Below are positions 16,686 through 26,435 of a stretch of DNA of 64,000 nt, one piece after another. The notes under the pieces were generated by a model. It was not told where the DNA came from. It worked only from the letters and a program-made list of their open reading frames with translations, and did no database searches. The DNA comes from Saprospiraceae bacterium (lineage in GTDB: Bacteria; Bacteroidota; Bacteroidia; Chitinophagales; Saprospiraceae), in contig JAHBTW010000007.1 of the NCBI GenBank assembly GCA_019638385.1, positions 186,001-250,000 on the forward strand, written 5' to 3'. The first letter of the stretch is position 1. Every line of letters begins with the position of its first letter. The position numbers and the translations under genes were made by a program.

Positions 16686-18215
16686 ATGGCTCAATGGATC
16701 AATAAAGCTTTCCGACTCTACCTCCGGCAGCGATACCGGCAAATAGAGCGCTTTATGCAGTTTCCGCACGAAACGCAGCAAACGCTGTGGCGGCAATTGA
16801 TCCTTTTGGCCCGGCAAACGGAGTGGGGCCGGCAACACGATTTTCGCAATATCCGCACACCCGAAGACTATGCCCGGCGCGTTCCGGTACAGGATTACGA
16901 AACCCTCAAGCCCTTCATCGCCCGCATGATGCACGGCGAGCGCGATGTGCTATGGCCGGGCCGGGTGCGCCAGTTTTCCAAATCTTCGGGCACCACGAGC
17001 GACAAAAGCAAGTTCATTCCCGTGCCCGGCATCAACCTGCGCCAATGCCACATCATGGGCGGCCACGATGCGATGGCCCTGTATTACCACCGCCGCCCCG
17101 ATGCCCGGATTTTTGAGGGCAAAACGATGATTATGGGCGGTAGCCTGGAGCGGTTCAAACCTTTCCCTTACACCATGTTCGGCGACGTATCGGCCCTTAT
17201 GATTGAAAACACGCCCTTTGTTGCCAAGCCTTTTCTCTTTCCCGATGTGCGCACCCTGATGCTGCCGGGTTGGGAGGAAAAACTCGACCGGTTGGTCCAT
17301 GCGGCCATCCTCGAGCCGCGCATGGCCATGATCGGCGGCGTGCCTACCTGGACGGTGGTGCTGCTGCGCCGTATATTGGAAATGACCGGGAAAGCTGATC
17401 TGCTGGAATTGTGGCCCGGCTTTGAACTATACATACACGGAGGCGTCAGTTTCAGTCCATATCGCAAGCAGTTTGAAGCGTTTTTTCCATCGCAGCAAGT
17501 AGCCTATCAGGAGGTTTACAACGCTTCCGAAGGCTACTTCGGCGTGCAGGACACCTCCGACCCGGAGGCGGGCATGTTGCTGCTGTTGCAAAACGGCATT
17601 TATTACGAATTTTTGCCCGCCGAAGAGTGGGAACGGGAACACCCGCGCGCCGTGCCGCTGTGGGAGGTGGAAGCCGGAAAGAACTATGCGTTGGTCATCA
17701 GCACCAACGGCGGGTTGTGGCGTTATCTGCCCGGCGACACGGTGATGTTTACTTCCCTGAAGCCCTACCGCATCCGCGTGACGGGGCGCACCAAGCAGTT
17801 TGTAAATGCTTTCGGAGAGGAGGTCATGGTGGACAATACCGATAAAGCCCTGGCCGAAACCTGCGCGGCTACCGGCGCGGGGGTGGCAGAATATACCGTA
17901 GCGCCGATGTTCATAACCGAAACCCGCAAAGGCGGCCACGAGTGGCTTATCGAATTTGAGCGCCCGCCACAGGACATTGAGCATTTCAATAACCTGCTGG
18001 ATACCAACCTCCAACGCATCAATTCCGACTATGAAGCCAAGCGCTTTCGCAACATCGCGCTCCAACGCTTATTGCTGCACGCCGTGCCGCCCGGTACTTT
18101 TCATCGCTGGATGCGCAACAGGGGCAAGCTCGGCGGCCAACACAAAGTACCGCGCTTAGCCAATCACCGGCAGTATGTAGAAGAAATTCTCAACTTACTG
18201 AAGGAAAGTGCCTGA
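16686..18215 (+). CDS. GH3 auxin-responsive promoter family protein (acyl-adenylate-type enzyme)
   Basis: A 509-residue member of the GH3 family, adenylating enzymes that in plants join amino acids to acyl acids. Visible motifs are the ATP-binding SKSSGTTSDKSKFIPV at about residues 98-113, YNASEGYFGVQD around 278-289, and a C-terminal YLPGDTVMFTSLKPYRIRVTGRTKQFVNAFGEEV segment. Bacterial GH3 proteins are common in Bacteroidota but their substrates are not known. No signal peptide. It has its own promoter and is followed 66 bases later by the SulP gene. Confidence 0.92.
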   Translation: MAQWINKAFRLYLRQRYRQIERFMQFPHETQQTLWRQLILLARQTEWGRQHDFRNIRTPEDYARRVPVQDYETLKPFIARMMHGERDVLWPGRVRQFSKSSGTTSDKSKFIPVPGINLRQCHIMGGHDAMALYYHRRPDARIFEGKTMIMGGSLERFKPFPYTMFGDVSALMIENTPFVAKPFLFPDVRTLMLPGWEEKLDRLVHAAILEPRMAMIGGVPTWTVVLLRRILEMTGKADLLELWPGFELYIHGGVSFSPYRKQFEAFFPSQQVAYQEVYNASEGYFGVQDTSDPEAGMLLLLQNGIYYEFLPAEEWEREHPRAVPLWEVEAGKNYALVISTNGGLWRYLPGDTVMFTSLKPYRIRVTGRTKQFVNAFGEEVMVDNTDKALAETCAATGAGVAEYTVAPMFITETRKGGHEWLIEFERPPQDIEHFNNLLDTNLQRINSDYEAKRFRNIALQRLLLHAVPPGTFHRWMRNRGKLGGQHKVPRLANHRQYVEEILNLLKESA

Positions 18216-18281
18216 AATGATATAATACATGAAGATTTCTTCATAAATTAGCGACTCCTCGTTTACCAAAATATTCCAGCG

Positions 18282-19997
18282 ATGGATATCAGCAAATACG
18301 TTCCGATATTGGAGTGGTTGCCCCGTTACAAAAAATCAGATTTTCGCGGCGATTTACAGGCGGGCCTCACGGTGGGCATCATGCTCATTCCGCAGGGTAT
18401 GGCTTATGCTTTGCTGGCCGGGTTACCGCCCATATACGGCATGTATGCGGGCATAGTGCCTTTGATCCTGTATGCCTTTTTCGGCAGTTCGCGGCATTTG
18501 TCGGTGGGGCCGGTGGCCTTGGTTTCTTTGTTGATACTGGCCGGCGTGAGCCAGTTGGCCGAAACGCGCACAGAGGCGTTTGCAGGCATCGCCATCGCCA
18601 CGGCATTGGTGGCCGGCATCATTCAGGTGCTGCTGGCACTTTTCCGATTGGGCTTCCTCATCAACTTTTTATCACATCCGGTCATTTCAGGGTTCACCTC
18701 TGCTGCTGCATTTATTATTGGATTGGGGCAGTTGCAATACCTGTTGGGCGTCAATTTCGGTCGTACCAAACATGTACAGGACATCGTGCTGCAAGCGGCG
18801 CTACACATACAGGAAACCAACTTCGTCACCCTCGCCATCGGCGCGGTGGGTATTGTATTTATTGCCTGGCTGCGCCATGTGCGTCCTATGATTCCGGGAG
18901 GGCTGCTGGTGGCGATCATCGGCATTACAGCGGTATGGGCGGGCGGTTTGCACGAGCGTTTCGACGTGGCCATCGTAGGCAACATTCCACGAGGCTTGCC
19001 TCATTTTGAAGTGCCCGTAATCAATCTTGCGCTGCTGGGCAACATCCTTCCCTTAGCCCTCACGATATGCCTCATCAGTTTCATTGAGTCGCTGGCTATC
19101 TCCAAAACGCTGGCGGCAAGAGACAAGACCTACCGCGTGGATGCCAATCAGGAGTTACTCGCATTGGGCATCAGCAAAATCGGGGGAGCGTTTTTTCAAT
19201 CTTTCCCCACCACGGGTAGTTTCACCCGTTCGGCCATCAACTACAACGCCGGCGCCCGCACGGGAATGTCTTCCATCATCGCTACCGGGGTGGTTGCTAT
19301 TGCTTTGCTGTTCTTTACGCCGGTATTTTTCTACCTGCCCAAAGCCATGCTCGCCGCCGTCATCATCATGGCGGTGGTAGGACTGGTGGACTACCGGGAG
19401 GCCATCCACCTGTGGAAAACCGACAAGCGCGACTTTCTCACATTGATGACTACCTTCATCATTACGCTGACGCTCGGCATTCAGACCGGCGTAGCCACGG
19501 GCGTGGTGCTGTCCATTGCCATTTTGATATACCGCAACTCGCGGCCGCACGTTGCCGTATTGGGGCAGTTGCCCGATACGCGTTACTTCCGCAACATCTC
19601 GCGCTTTGAGCACGCCATACAATATCCTGATAAACTCATACTTCGCTTCGATGCGCAATTGTACTTCGGCAATGCCGAGTTTTTTCGGGAAACCATTGAA
19701 CGGCTCAGCGTGGAGAAAGGGGAAGAATTACGCTATGTGATTCTCGATTGCGCCAGCATCAGCGACATGGATTCTACCGGTATTCACACCCTCCGGGAGA
19801 CCGTATCCTTTCTGCAGGCACGGCACATCCAGTTTGCGATGGGCAGCATCATCGGACCGGTGCGGGATGTACTGCGCAGCACCGGTATGCTCAACCTCAT
19901 CGGACGGGAGAATATTTTTCTCAATGTGTATGAAGCGATTACTTACTACAAGAAAAAAGAGGAAGCGGAAAAGGAGCAGTCGGCGCCTATTACTTAA
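18282..19997 (+). CDS. SulP family anion transporter with STAS domain
   Basis: An inner-membrane transporter of 571 residues. The family signature is plain near the N-terminus (LQAGLTVGIMLIPQGMAYALLAGLPPIYGMYAGIVPL), with about 10-12 hydrophobic segments up to residue ~425, and the SFPTTGSFTRSAINYNAGARTG stretch near 308-329. The C-terminal STAS domain (about 440-555) has LDCASISDMDSTGIHTLRE, where the conserved Ser of the DMDST loop is present. SulP proteins carry sulfate, bicarbonate or related anions; which one cannot be told here, and no cys or carbonic anhydrase gene adjoins. Confidence 0.93.
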   Translation: MDISKYVPILEWLPRYKKSDFRGDLQAGLTVGIMLIPQGMAYALLAGLPPIYGMYAGIVPLILYAFFGSSRHLSVGPVALVSLLILAGVSQLAETRTEAFAGIAIATALVAGIIQVLLALFRLGFLINFLSHPVISGFTSAAAFIIGLGQLQYLLGVNFGRTKHVQDIVLQAALHIQETNFVTLAIGAVGIVFIAWLRHVRPMIPGGLLVAIIGITAVWAGGLHERFDVAIVGNIPRGLPHFEVPVINLALLGNILPLALTICLISFIESLAISKTLAARDKTYRVDANQELLALGISKIGGAFFQSFPTTGSFTRSAINYNAGARTGMSSIIATGVVAIALLFFTPVFFYLPKAMLAAVIIMAVVGLVDYREAIHLWKTDKRDFLTLMTTFIITLTLGIQTGVATGVVLSIAILIYRNSRPHVAVLGQLPDTRYFRNISRFEHAIQYPDKLILRFDAQLYFGNAEFFRETIERLSVEKGEELRYVILDCASISDMDSTGIHTLRETVSFLQARHIQFAMGSIIGPVRDVLRSTGMLNLIGRENIFLNVYEAITYYKKKEEAEKEQSAPIT

Positions 19998-20097
19998 ATA
20001 TTTAGTTTTCAATTTTTTACACAATTCCCTTCTTCGAATAAAGGTCGTACACACTGCGCCGATGCATTGTGTTTACAATGATTTTACAACTTTTTTT

Positions 20098-20105
20098 TAG
20101 CTTTG
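20098..20105 (+). promoter_or_regulatory. -7 promoter element for susC/susD
   Basis: TAGCTTTG follows an eight-T run and lies 50 bases before ATG 20156. No good TTG is found at the expected -33 distance. Confidence 0.5.
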
Positions 20106-20155
20106 TCATTTATTACGGGCACTTTTTGCTTTCACTTATTAAAAACGAACTTAGT

Positions 20156-23100
20156 ATGAAAAAACTCTTATTCGCTTTGATGCTGATGCTGGCGGGCGCA
20201 GCAACGCTATCGGCCCAGCGAACCATCAGCGGCACAGTCACAGATCAGGGCAAAAACCCCCTGATTGGGGCTACGATTCTGGTAGAAGGTACTTCTGTGG
20301 GTACCGTCACCGATTTAAATGGGGAATTTAGCCTGACGGTACCTGCCGGCAGTAATGTCCTCGTAATCAGCTATACCGGCTACACGACACGCCGGGTAGA
20401 ACTTACCAATGCATCGCGCTACGATCTGGCATTAGAAACAGATGTAGTTGCACTTTCCGATGTGGTAGTAGTAGGCTACGGTACCGCTGCTCGTAAGGAA
20501 CTGACCGGATCGGTAGCAAAGATCGATGCAGAAGCCATTGGACGTTTGCCGGTAACCGGCCTCGACCAGGCGCTGCAAGGACAAGCCTCCGGGGTGCAGG
20601 TGACCACCTCTTCCGGTACGCCCGGCTCTTCGGTGAATGTACGCATACGCGGTACGTCTTCCATCAGTTCCAGCAGCCAGCCGCTGCTATGTGGTGGACG
20701 GTATCCCCATCAACACGGGCAGCTACTCGCAGATCGGCTTCGGCAACCAATCGGTGAATGCTCTGGCTGACATCAATCCTGCCGACATTGAGTCCATGGA
20801 AATCCTCAAGGACGCCGCAGCAGCGGCCATTTACGGCTCGCGCGCCAGCAACGGCGTGGTACTCATCACGACCAAACGCGGTAAGCAGCAAAAAACGCAG
20901 ATCAGCCTCAACACCTACTACGGGGGGCAAACGGTGTGGCGCGAAATTGAGCCGCTGTCCGGTCCGGAGTTTGTGGGTTTAATTCAGGAGGGCGTTCGCA
21001 ACCGTTTCGGGGATGCTGTTGTACCCAGCCAGATCGGATTGGTGGGGTTAAATGACGATCCGAGTACCTACCCGAACACCAACTGGTTTGATGAGATCTT
21101 CCGCACAGGCGCCATTTCTCAAACCGATTTGTCTTTTGCCGGCGGCAACGACCGAACCAAGTTTTATGTGTCCGGCTCTTATTTCCTTCAGGACGGCACG
21201 ATCAAAGGCTCTTCTTTCGATCGCTACAGCTTCCGCTTCAACCTGGACAACATCGTGAGCGACAAGTTCAAGATCGGAACCAGCAACTCCCTTTCCCGTT
21301 CGCTCAGCACGCGCATTAATAACGACAACAACATCTTCGGGGTGTTGAGTACTGCATTGCTGCTCGGATCGCACATTCCCACATTTAATCCCGACGGCAC
21401 CTACGGTCGCGACCCCAACGCTTCGATTGAAAACCCGATTGCTGCGTATCGCGAACCGACCAACGATGTATTCAGCAACCGCTTGCTTTCTACCATTTAC
21501 GGCGAATACACGTTGGCTAAAGGGTTGAACTTCCGCACCTCTTTGAGCGTGGACTTCATCAACTTCCGCGAATTCCGCTTCTCGCCTACCACTACCAATG
21601 CCGGCGCCGGCACCGGGGGCACGGGCATCGAAGCCATGTCAAACGAGTTGGCGCTGACCAATGAAAACTATTTCACTTACCGTACTTCTTTCGGCGATCT
21701 GGCATTTGATGCCTTGTTGGGCGCGTCTTTCCAAAACAGCAAGTTTGAATCCTTTTTTGGACAAGGAGAGAACTTCCCCGGCAACACCATCACAACGCTG
21801 AATGCTGCATCCATCAAGCGCGACGTCACCTCCAGCCGTTCGGAGTGGGGCTTGAACAGCTACTTTTCCCGTTTCAACTTCAACTGGCAGCAGAAATACT
21901 TCCTTTCCGCCAGTGTGCGGGCAGACGGTTCTTCCCGCTTCGGCGCCAACAACCGCTGGGGGGTATTTCCGGCCATTTCGGGTGCATGGCGCATCGGGCA
22001 GGAGAACTTCCTGCGCGACAACCGCGTGATCTCTGAATTGAAACTGCGGGCAAGCTGGGGCTTGCGCGGGAATTATGAAATCGGCAACTTTGCTTCCCGC
22101 GCTCTCATCAGCCCGGGAGCCAACTACCTGCAACGCGCCGGTTTGGCGCCCGCTCAATTGGGCAACCCCGACCTGACCTGGGAACAAAGAGAGGACATTG
22201 ATGTGGGTATTGACATAGGGTTGTTCAAAGATCGGGTTTTGTTGCAAGTAGATGCCTATAAAGGTACTACCAACGAACTGCTGCTCAGCCGTCCGCTCGT
22301 AGGCTCTTCCGGTTTCACCGGCATCACCGAAAACATCGGCTCCATTGAAAACCGGGGCATAGATATCCAATTGACCACCTTTAATGTCAATAAAGAAAAG
22401 TTCCAGTGGTCCACTACGCTCAACATGTCATTCTTTGACAACAAGATCCTCACCCTTGCCGGTACGCCGTTTGCTTCGGGTTTTGCATCCTGGGTAGAAG
22501 AAGGCGAGGCATTGGGCAGCTTCCGGGGTTTCCGGGTGGTGCGCCTGTTTCAGACGCAGGAGGAAATTGATGCCCTCAACGCTACGGCCAGAGAAATGAG
22601 CGGCAATCCCAACGCGGTATATCAATCTACCCTCACCCGCCCCGGCGATATCATGTTTGAAGATTTGAACGGCGACGGCCTCCTCACCACAGCCGATCAG
22701 GAAATCCTCGGCAATGCCAATCCAACTTTCTTTGGCGGTATTACCAACAATATCAACGCTTTCGGCTTCGATCTGTCGTTCTTCTTCCAGTTTAGTGTCG
22801 GCAATTTGATGTTCAACAACACCCGCGCTTTTTCGGAAGGCATGAACAGCATTTTCGGTCAGGCAGCTACCGTTCGCGACCGCTGGACACCGGATAACAA
22901 AACGGAAGACACCAACTTCCCGCGTGCTGTATTCGGCGATCCGAATAACAACCGCCGGACTTCCGACCGCTTCCTCGAGGATGCTTCCTATCTGCGTCTG
23001 AAGAACCTGAGCTTAGGCTACCGCCTGCCTTCCAGCATCGTCAATAAGATTGGAATGAGCAGCCTGCGCATCTATGTGAGCGGCCAAAACCTGCTCACTT

Positions 23101-23228
23101 TCACCAAGTACTCAGGATTTGACCCGGAAGTAAGCACCTTCACGACCAGCAACACTGCTCCGGGTACAGACTTCCTCACCTTCCCGCAAGCGCGTACCAT
23201 GCTCGTAGGTTTGAATGTGGGTTTCTAA
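20156..23228 (+). pseudogene. SusC/RagA-type TonB-dependent outer-membrane receptor, interrupted by a +1 frameshift
   Basis: Together the two frames give a full SusC-like protein of about 1023 residues: signal peptide (MKKLLFALMLMLAGAATLSAQ), CarboxypepD_reg-like domain (GTVTDQGKNPLIGATILVEGT), a TonB-box-like region (ALSDVVVVGYGTA), plug domain (VRIRGTSSISSSSQPL / YVVDGIPI) and barrel to the terminal aromatic residue (LVGLNVGF). At the sixth base after CCG (about 20687) one extra base shifts the frame, so the first frame stops at 20770. The length 20156-23228 is 3n+1, as expected for one inserted base. Both sides are otherwise intact, so it is a very recent mutation, phase-like switch or a sequencing error. 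SusD follows 28 bases later. Confidence 0.9.
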
Positions 23229-23256
23229 TTTTCACTCAATTTCAATTTTACCAATT

Positions 23257-24627
23257 ATGAAAAATAACTTTTTGAAAATACTGGCGCTCCTTGTAGCCAT
23301 TCAATTTTTTCAGGCTTGTAATTCCAACCTGGAAATTGAACCTTTCACCGCCCTGGACGCATCTACCGGTTTTAAAACCAAGCAAGATGTAGATGCTGCA
23401 CTTCTGGGCTGTTACAGTTCCTTGCAAAATGCGAATTACTACGGACTTCGCTACTTCATGCTTGCCGACATTCACGCCGGATCACTCACCCACACGGGGA
23501 CTTTCCCGAGTTTTGCGCAGTTTGCCAACCGCAACTTGTTGGCCAATAACGTAGAGCTTACCAACATGTGGAACTCCATTTATGTGGGTATCAATCGCTC
23601 GAACAATGTGGTTGCTTCTGCTCCCGGAGTAACTGATCCAAGTTTCAATGTGAACAATGCTCTGGGCGAAGCGCGCTTCCTCCGGGCATTCCACTACTTC
23701 AATTTGCTTGTCTATTTCGGCGGCGCTCCGGACGGGTTCAACCAAAATGGAGTAGGCGTTCCCATCTTTACGACGCCCACGCTTTCATCTGCTGACGCGG
23801 CGCCTAAAGCGCGTGCTTCGGAAGCAGAAACGTGGACCCAAATTCTGGATGATTTGAACTTTGCTATTGCCAACCTGCTGCCGAACAACGGCATCGGCCG
23901 GATCAACTCCGTATCAGCTACGGCATTCAAAGCGCGCGTGCATCTGGTTCGCAAAGAGTATGCGGAAGCAGCGGCCGCAGCGTCGAGCGTAATTTCCAGC
24001 AATCGTTATACCTTGTTGTCGGGCGCCGACTATGCCAACATTTATCTAAACAAAAACTCTTCTGAAACGATCTGGGAATTGCAGTTTGACGCCAACAACG
24101 TAAACAGCATTGCTTTCTTCTACTATCCTACCGCACAGGGCGGTCGCAATGAAGTATCCTCCTCCGCCTCGTTGCGCGACCTGCACGAAGACGGCGATCT
24201 GCGCAAAGCGGTCAATGTTACCACTACGGTGCCGCTCAACAAAACGCTGAAGTTTACGCGCGTTGCCGGTGAGGATAATGTACAGCTCATCCGTCTGTCG
24301 GAGATGTATCTCATCCGTGCAGAAGCCCTCGCGAGATTGAACGGCAGCCCAACTGACATCACCAATGCTTTAGCCGATCTCAATACCATTCGCGACCGGG
24401 CCGGCTTGCCCGATTTCACATCAACTGTTGCTGATGATATCATCGCGGCTGTGCTCAAAGAGCGGGTCATTGAGTTCGCGCATGAAGGCCTTCGCTGGCT
24501 CGACATACGCAGAACGGGAAGCTATGCTTCCGTCGGTATCACGCAGGAATTCCGTGCTTTGTGGCCTATTCCGGAGCGCGAAGTAGATACTTCCGCAGGC
24601 GTTATTGCACAAAACCAAGGGTATTAA
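23257..24627 (+). CDS. SusD/RagB-like outer-membrane lipoprotein
   Basis: A 456-residue surface glycan- or peptide-binding lipoprotein that caps the SusC channel. The lipoprotein signal ends in FFQAC (Cys at about residue 21). It has typical SusD segments: NNALGEARFLRAFHYFNLLVYFGG, a central TPR-like helical part, IRLSEMYLIRAEALARL, LNTIRDRAGL, and the end motif LKERVIEFAHEGLRWLDIRRTG. Start ATG 23257 gives the lipoprotein signal; the open frame from 23215 does not. It is transcribed with the frameshifted susC. No glycoside hydrolase lies beside the pair, so the substrate is unknown. Confidence 0.95.
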   Translation: MKNNFLKILALLVAIQFFQACNSNLEIEPFTALDASTGFKTKQDVDAALLGCYSSLQNANYYGLRYFMLADIHAGSLTHTGTFPSFAQFANRNLLANNVELTNMWNSIYVGINRSNNVVASAPGVTDPSFNVNNALGEARFLRAFHYFNLLVYFGGAPDGFNQNGVGVPIFTTPTLSSADAAPKARASEAETWTQILDDLNFAIANLLPNNGIGRINSVSATAFKARVHLVRKEYAEAAAAASSVISSNRYTLLSGADYANIYLNKNSSETIWELQFDANNVNSIAFFYYPTAQGGRNEVSSSASLRDLHEDGDLRKAVNVTTTVPLNKTLKFTRVAGEDNVQLIRLSEMYLIRAEALARLNGSPTDITNALADLNTIRDRAGLPDFTSTVADDIIAAVLKERVIEFAHEGLRWLDIRRTGSYASVGITQEFRALWPIPEREVDTSAGVIAQNQGY

Positions 24628-24651
24628 TTCTAATATTTATCCTTAGCCGAT

Positions 24652-24687
24652 ATGAGCCGTTCCCAACCGGGGGCGGCTCATTTTTTT
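24652..24687 (+). terminator. Rho-independent terminator after susD
   Basis: A 7-bp stem TGAGCCG (24652-24658) pairs with CGGCTCA (24674-24680), followed by seven T. It also overlaps the last codons of the convergent gene ending at 24678. Confidence 0.85.
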
Positions 24688-26408
24688 GTCGTTTCCAAAA
24701 TATGTACCGCCGCATCCTCCACCGCATCCTGCCCCACGTCGAAGATATACACGCGGCCCAGGTTCCACTTTTTGATCATCTTTTCTACCAATGGCTTTCG
24801 TACCACCCAGAGCTGCGGAGTGGTACTGCTGCGAATGAGCGCTTCCACGGCATCACTCCAGCCGCGGTTGCTCAGCTCCAGCGGACCGAGTTCGTCTATC
24901 GCGATCAATTGTGCGCCCACTGTCTCCGGTTCGGACAGCAAGATCCGACCGCGTTCTACGGTATCGGCATGGAAGTAGTAATTGCCTATGTTGAGCGCGC
25001 CGGCTTGCGGCGTAGTGGTACACAGGGGCAGGGCGGCGCCGGATCGAATGTCGTGCAAATCGAAACCGGTGCGCCGGCCCTCGGCATCGTGTATGCCCAA
25101 TGCCAGAAAGCCGCCCACCGTACAGCCTTCGGCGCGGAGCAGCTCTATGAGGCTGCGGGTGAAAGTCGTTTTGCCTTGCCGCACCTCGCCCGTCACGACG
25201 AAGATGGTGGGGCGGTTTTGGTGTTCTTTTTCCAAAAATTGCAACAAGCCCTCCGCCTGCCGAAACAGATAGCGAAACGTAAGGCTCTCTTTGTTCAGGG
25301 CTTCTTTGGCTTTGGGTTGAACGGAAAGGATGTGCGGCAACACAGAAAAGGCGAGGCTGAGTGATTGATACAGATTGCTGAGCCGGCGGTCGTACAGGAT
25401 GGATTTGATGAGCGGGTTGCGCAATTCCACACCTACGGCCGCAAATCCGGTGATGATGAGCACCGCCCGGCCGGTCATTTTCAGCCCCACCACTAAGCCG
25501 TCGGTACTGAAAAACACGCCTTTGGAAAAGCCGTTCCACAGAAAAGCCGCCACCAGTGTGATGAGCACAAACTGCGCCCAGAGATATACCTTGCGGAAAT
25601 GCCGCACCGAATTTTTGTACCGCATCATTACAAAAACAACATAGCCGGCGCAAAACACCGCAGCCGGCAGGTAGCGGTTGAAATTGATGAGAAACAGGCC
25701 CAGCGCCACGGCCGCCACGTTGGCCAACAGGAACAGCAGTGAGTAGTGTTGTTTGGAGCTTTCCGCAAAGAGTTTGTTTTGGGCTTGCAGATTAACGGCT
25801 ATTGCGGCTCCGGCATCCGGTTTTTCGCTCAGGTGTTTGCGCCCGGCCCTCATACCCAATGCGCCCGCGATGGCCCCGGCAATGAGATAGATAACACCCA
25901 CGGCGATGAGCAGGTATTTGGGGCTTACGTCTTCCATGCGGATTTGCTTCGCCGCAAACTTGTACAGTTCTTCCAAAATCCGGAGAAGGTCAAAACCATA
26001 CAGGATCAGCAGGCTCACCGCTTTGTGTAAAATGGTGCTAAAAACCGCAAATGCGCCGCCCACTAAGTATCCAATCGTGTTGCGCCCCAGGAGGAGGATA
26101 AAAATTTCCAGCAGCACGGCCTCCGTAAAGATACCCACCATCGGCCCGATGATAACAGCGCTGGGCGAAATGGATTTCATCAGCGCGCAGATCAGACCGG
26201 CGCGCCATATCAGGCCCCGCTCGCGCCACACCTGCGCAAAAGCAATGAGCAGATATACACTGATGAAAGACAATGCCGTACCCGACATGGGTACTTTGAG
26301 GTTGTGCAGAAAACTGCCCAGAATGATTTCTACCGAAGCCCAAAGGCTACCCACTACGGCAGCCTTCATCCACAGCGTGTCGAGCGGTTTGGGAGTGCGT
26401 ATTTCCAT
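24678..26408 (-). CDS. Multi-pass membrane protein fused to THEP1-like P-loop NTPase
   Basis: A 576-residue fusion. Residues 1-190 hold about five hydrophobic segments beginning VGSLWASVEIILGSFLHNLKVPMSGTALSF, in the manner of ECF-type substrate-binding or CbiM-like membrane proteins. Residues 225-340 hold a second group (four segments) ending with VVGLKMTGRAVLIITGFAAVGVEL, somewhat like CbiQ/EcfT. Residues ~400-576 form a P-loop domain with Walker A GEVRQGKTT (407-415) and Walker B LIAIDELGPLEL (Asp505), as in THEP1/COG1618 nucleoside triphosphatases. The assignment of the membrane parts is tentative. If right, transporter-like membrane modules and an NTPase share one chain. It stands alone, convergent to susD, with the PorE-like gene upstream by 27 bases. 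Confidence 0.7.
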   Translation of the reverse strand: MEIRTPKPLDTLWMKAAVVGSLWASVEIILGSFLHNLKVPMSGTALSFISVYLLIAFAQVWRERGLIWRAGLICALMKSISPSAVIIGPMVGIFTEAVLLEIFILLLGRNTIGYLVGGAFAVFSTILHKAVSLLILYGFDLLRILEELYKFAAKQIRMEDVSPKYLLIAVGVIYLIAGAIAGALGMRAGRKHLSEKPDAGAAIAVNLQAQNKLFAESSKQHYSLLFLLANVAAVALGLFLINFNRYLPAAVFCAGYVVFVMMRYKNSVRHFRKVYLWAQFVLITLVAAFLWNGFSKGVFFSTDGLVVGLKMTGRAVLIITGFAAVGVELRNPLIKSILYDRRLSNLYQSLSLAFSVLPHILSVQPKAKEALNKESLTFRYLFRQAEGLLQFLEKEHQNRPTIFVVTGEVRQGKTTFTRSLIELLRAEGCTVGGFLALGIHDAEGRRTGFDLHDIRSGAALPLCTTTPQAGALNIGNYYFHADTVERGRILLSEPETVGAQLIAIDELGPLELSNRGWSDAVEALIRSSTTPQLWVVRKPLVEKMIKKWNLGRVYIFDVGQDAVEDAAVHILETTKK

Positions 26409-26435
26409 TGTGGAGGCTTGCCGCCCCGAAAGATT

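Noticed and set aside
20637..20770. Programmed frameshift in susC
   Set aside because: No slippery heptamer or stimulator structure stands at the shift; a mutation or sequence error is simpler.
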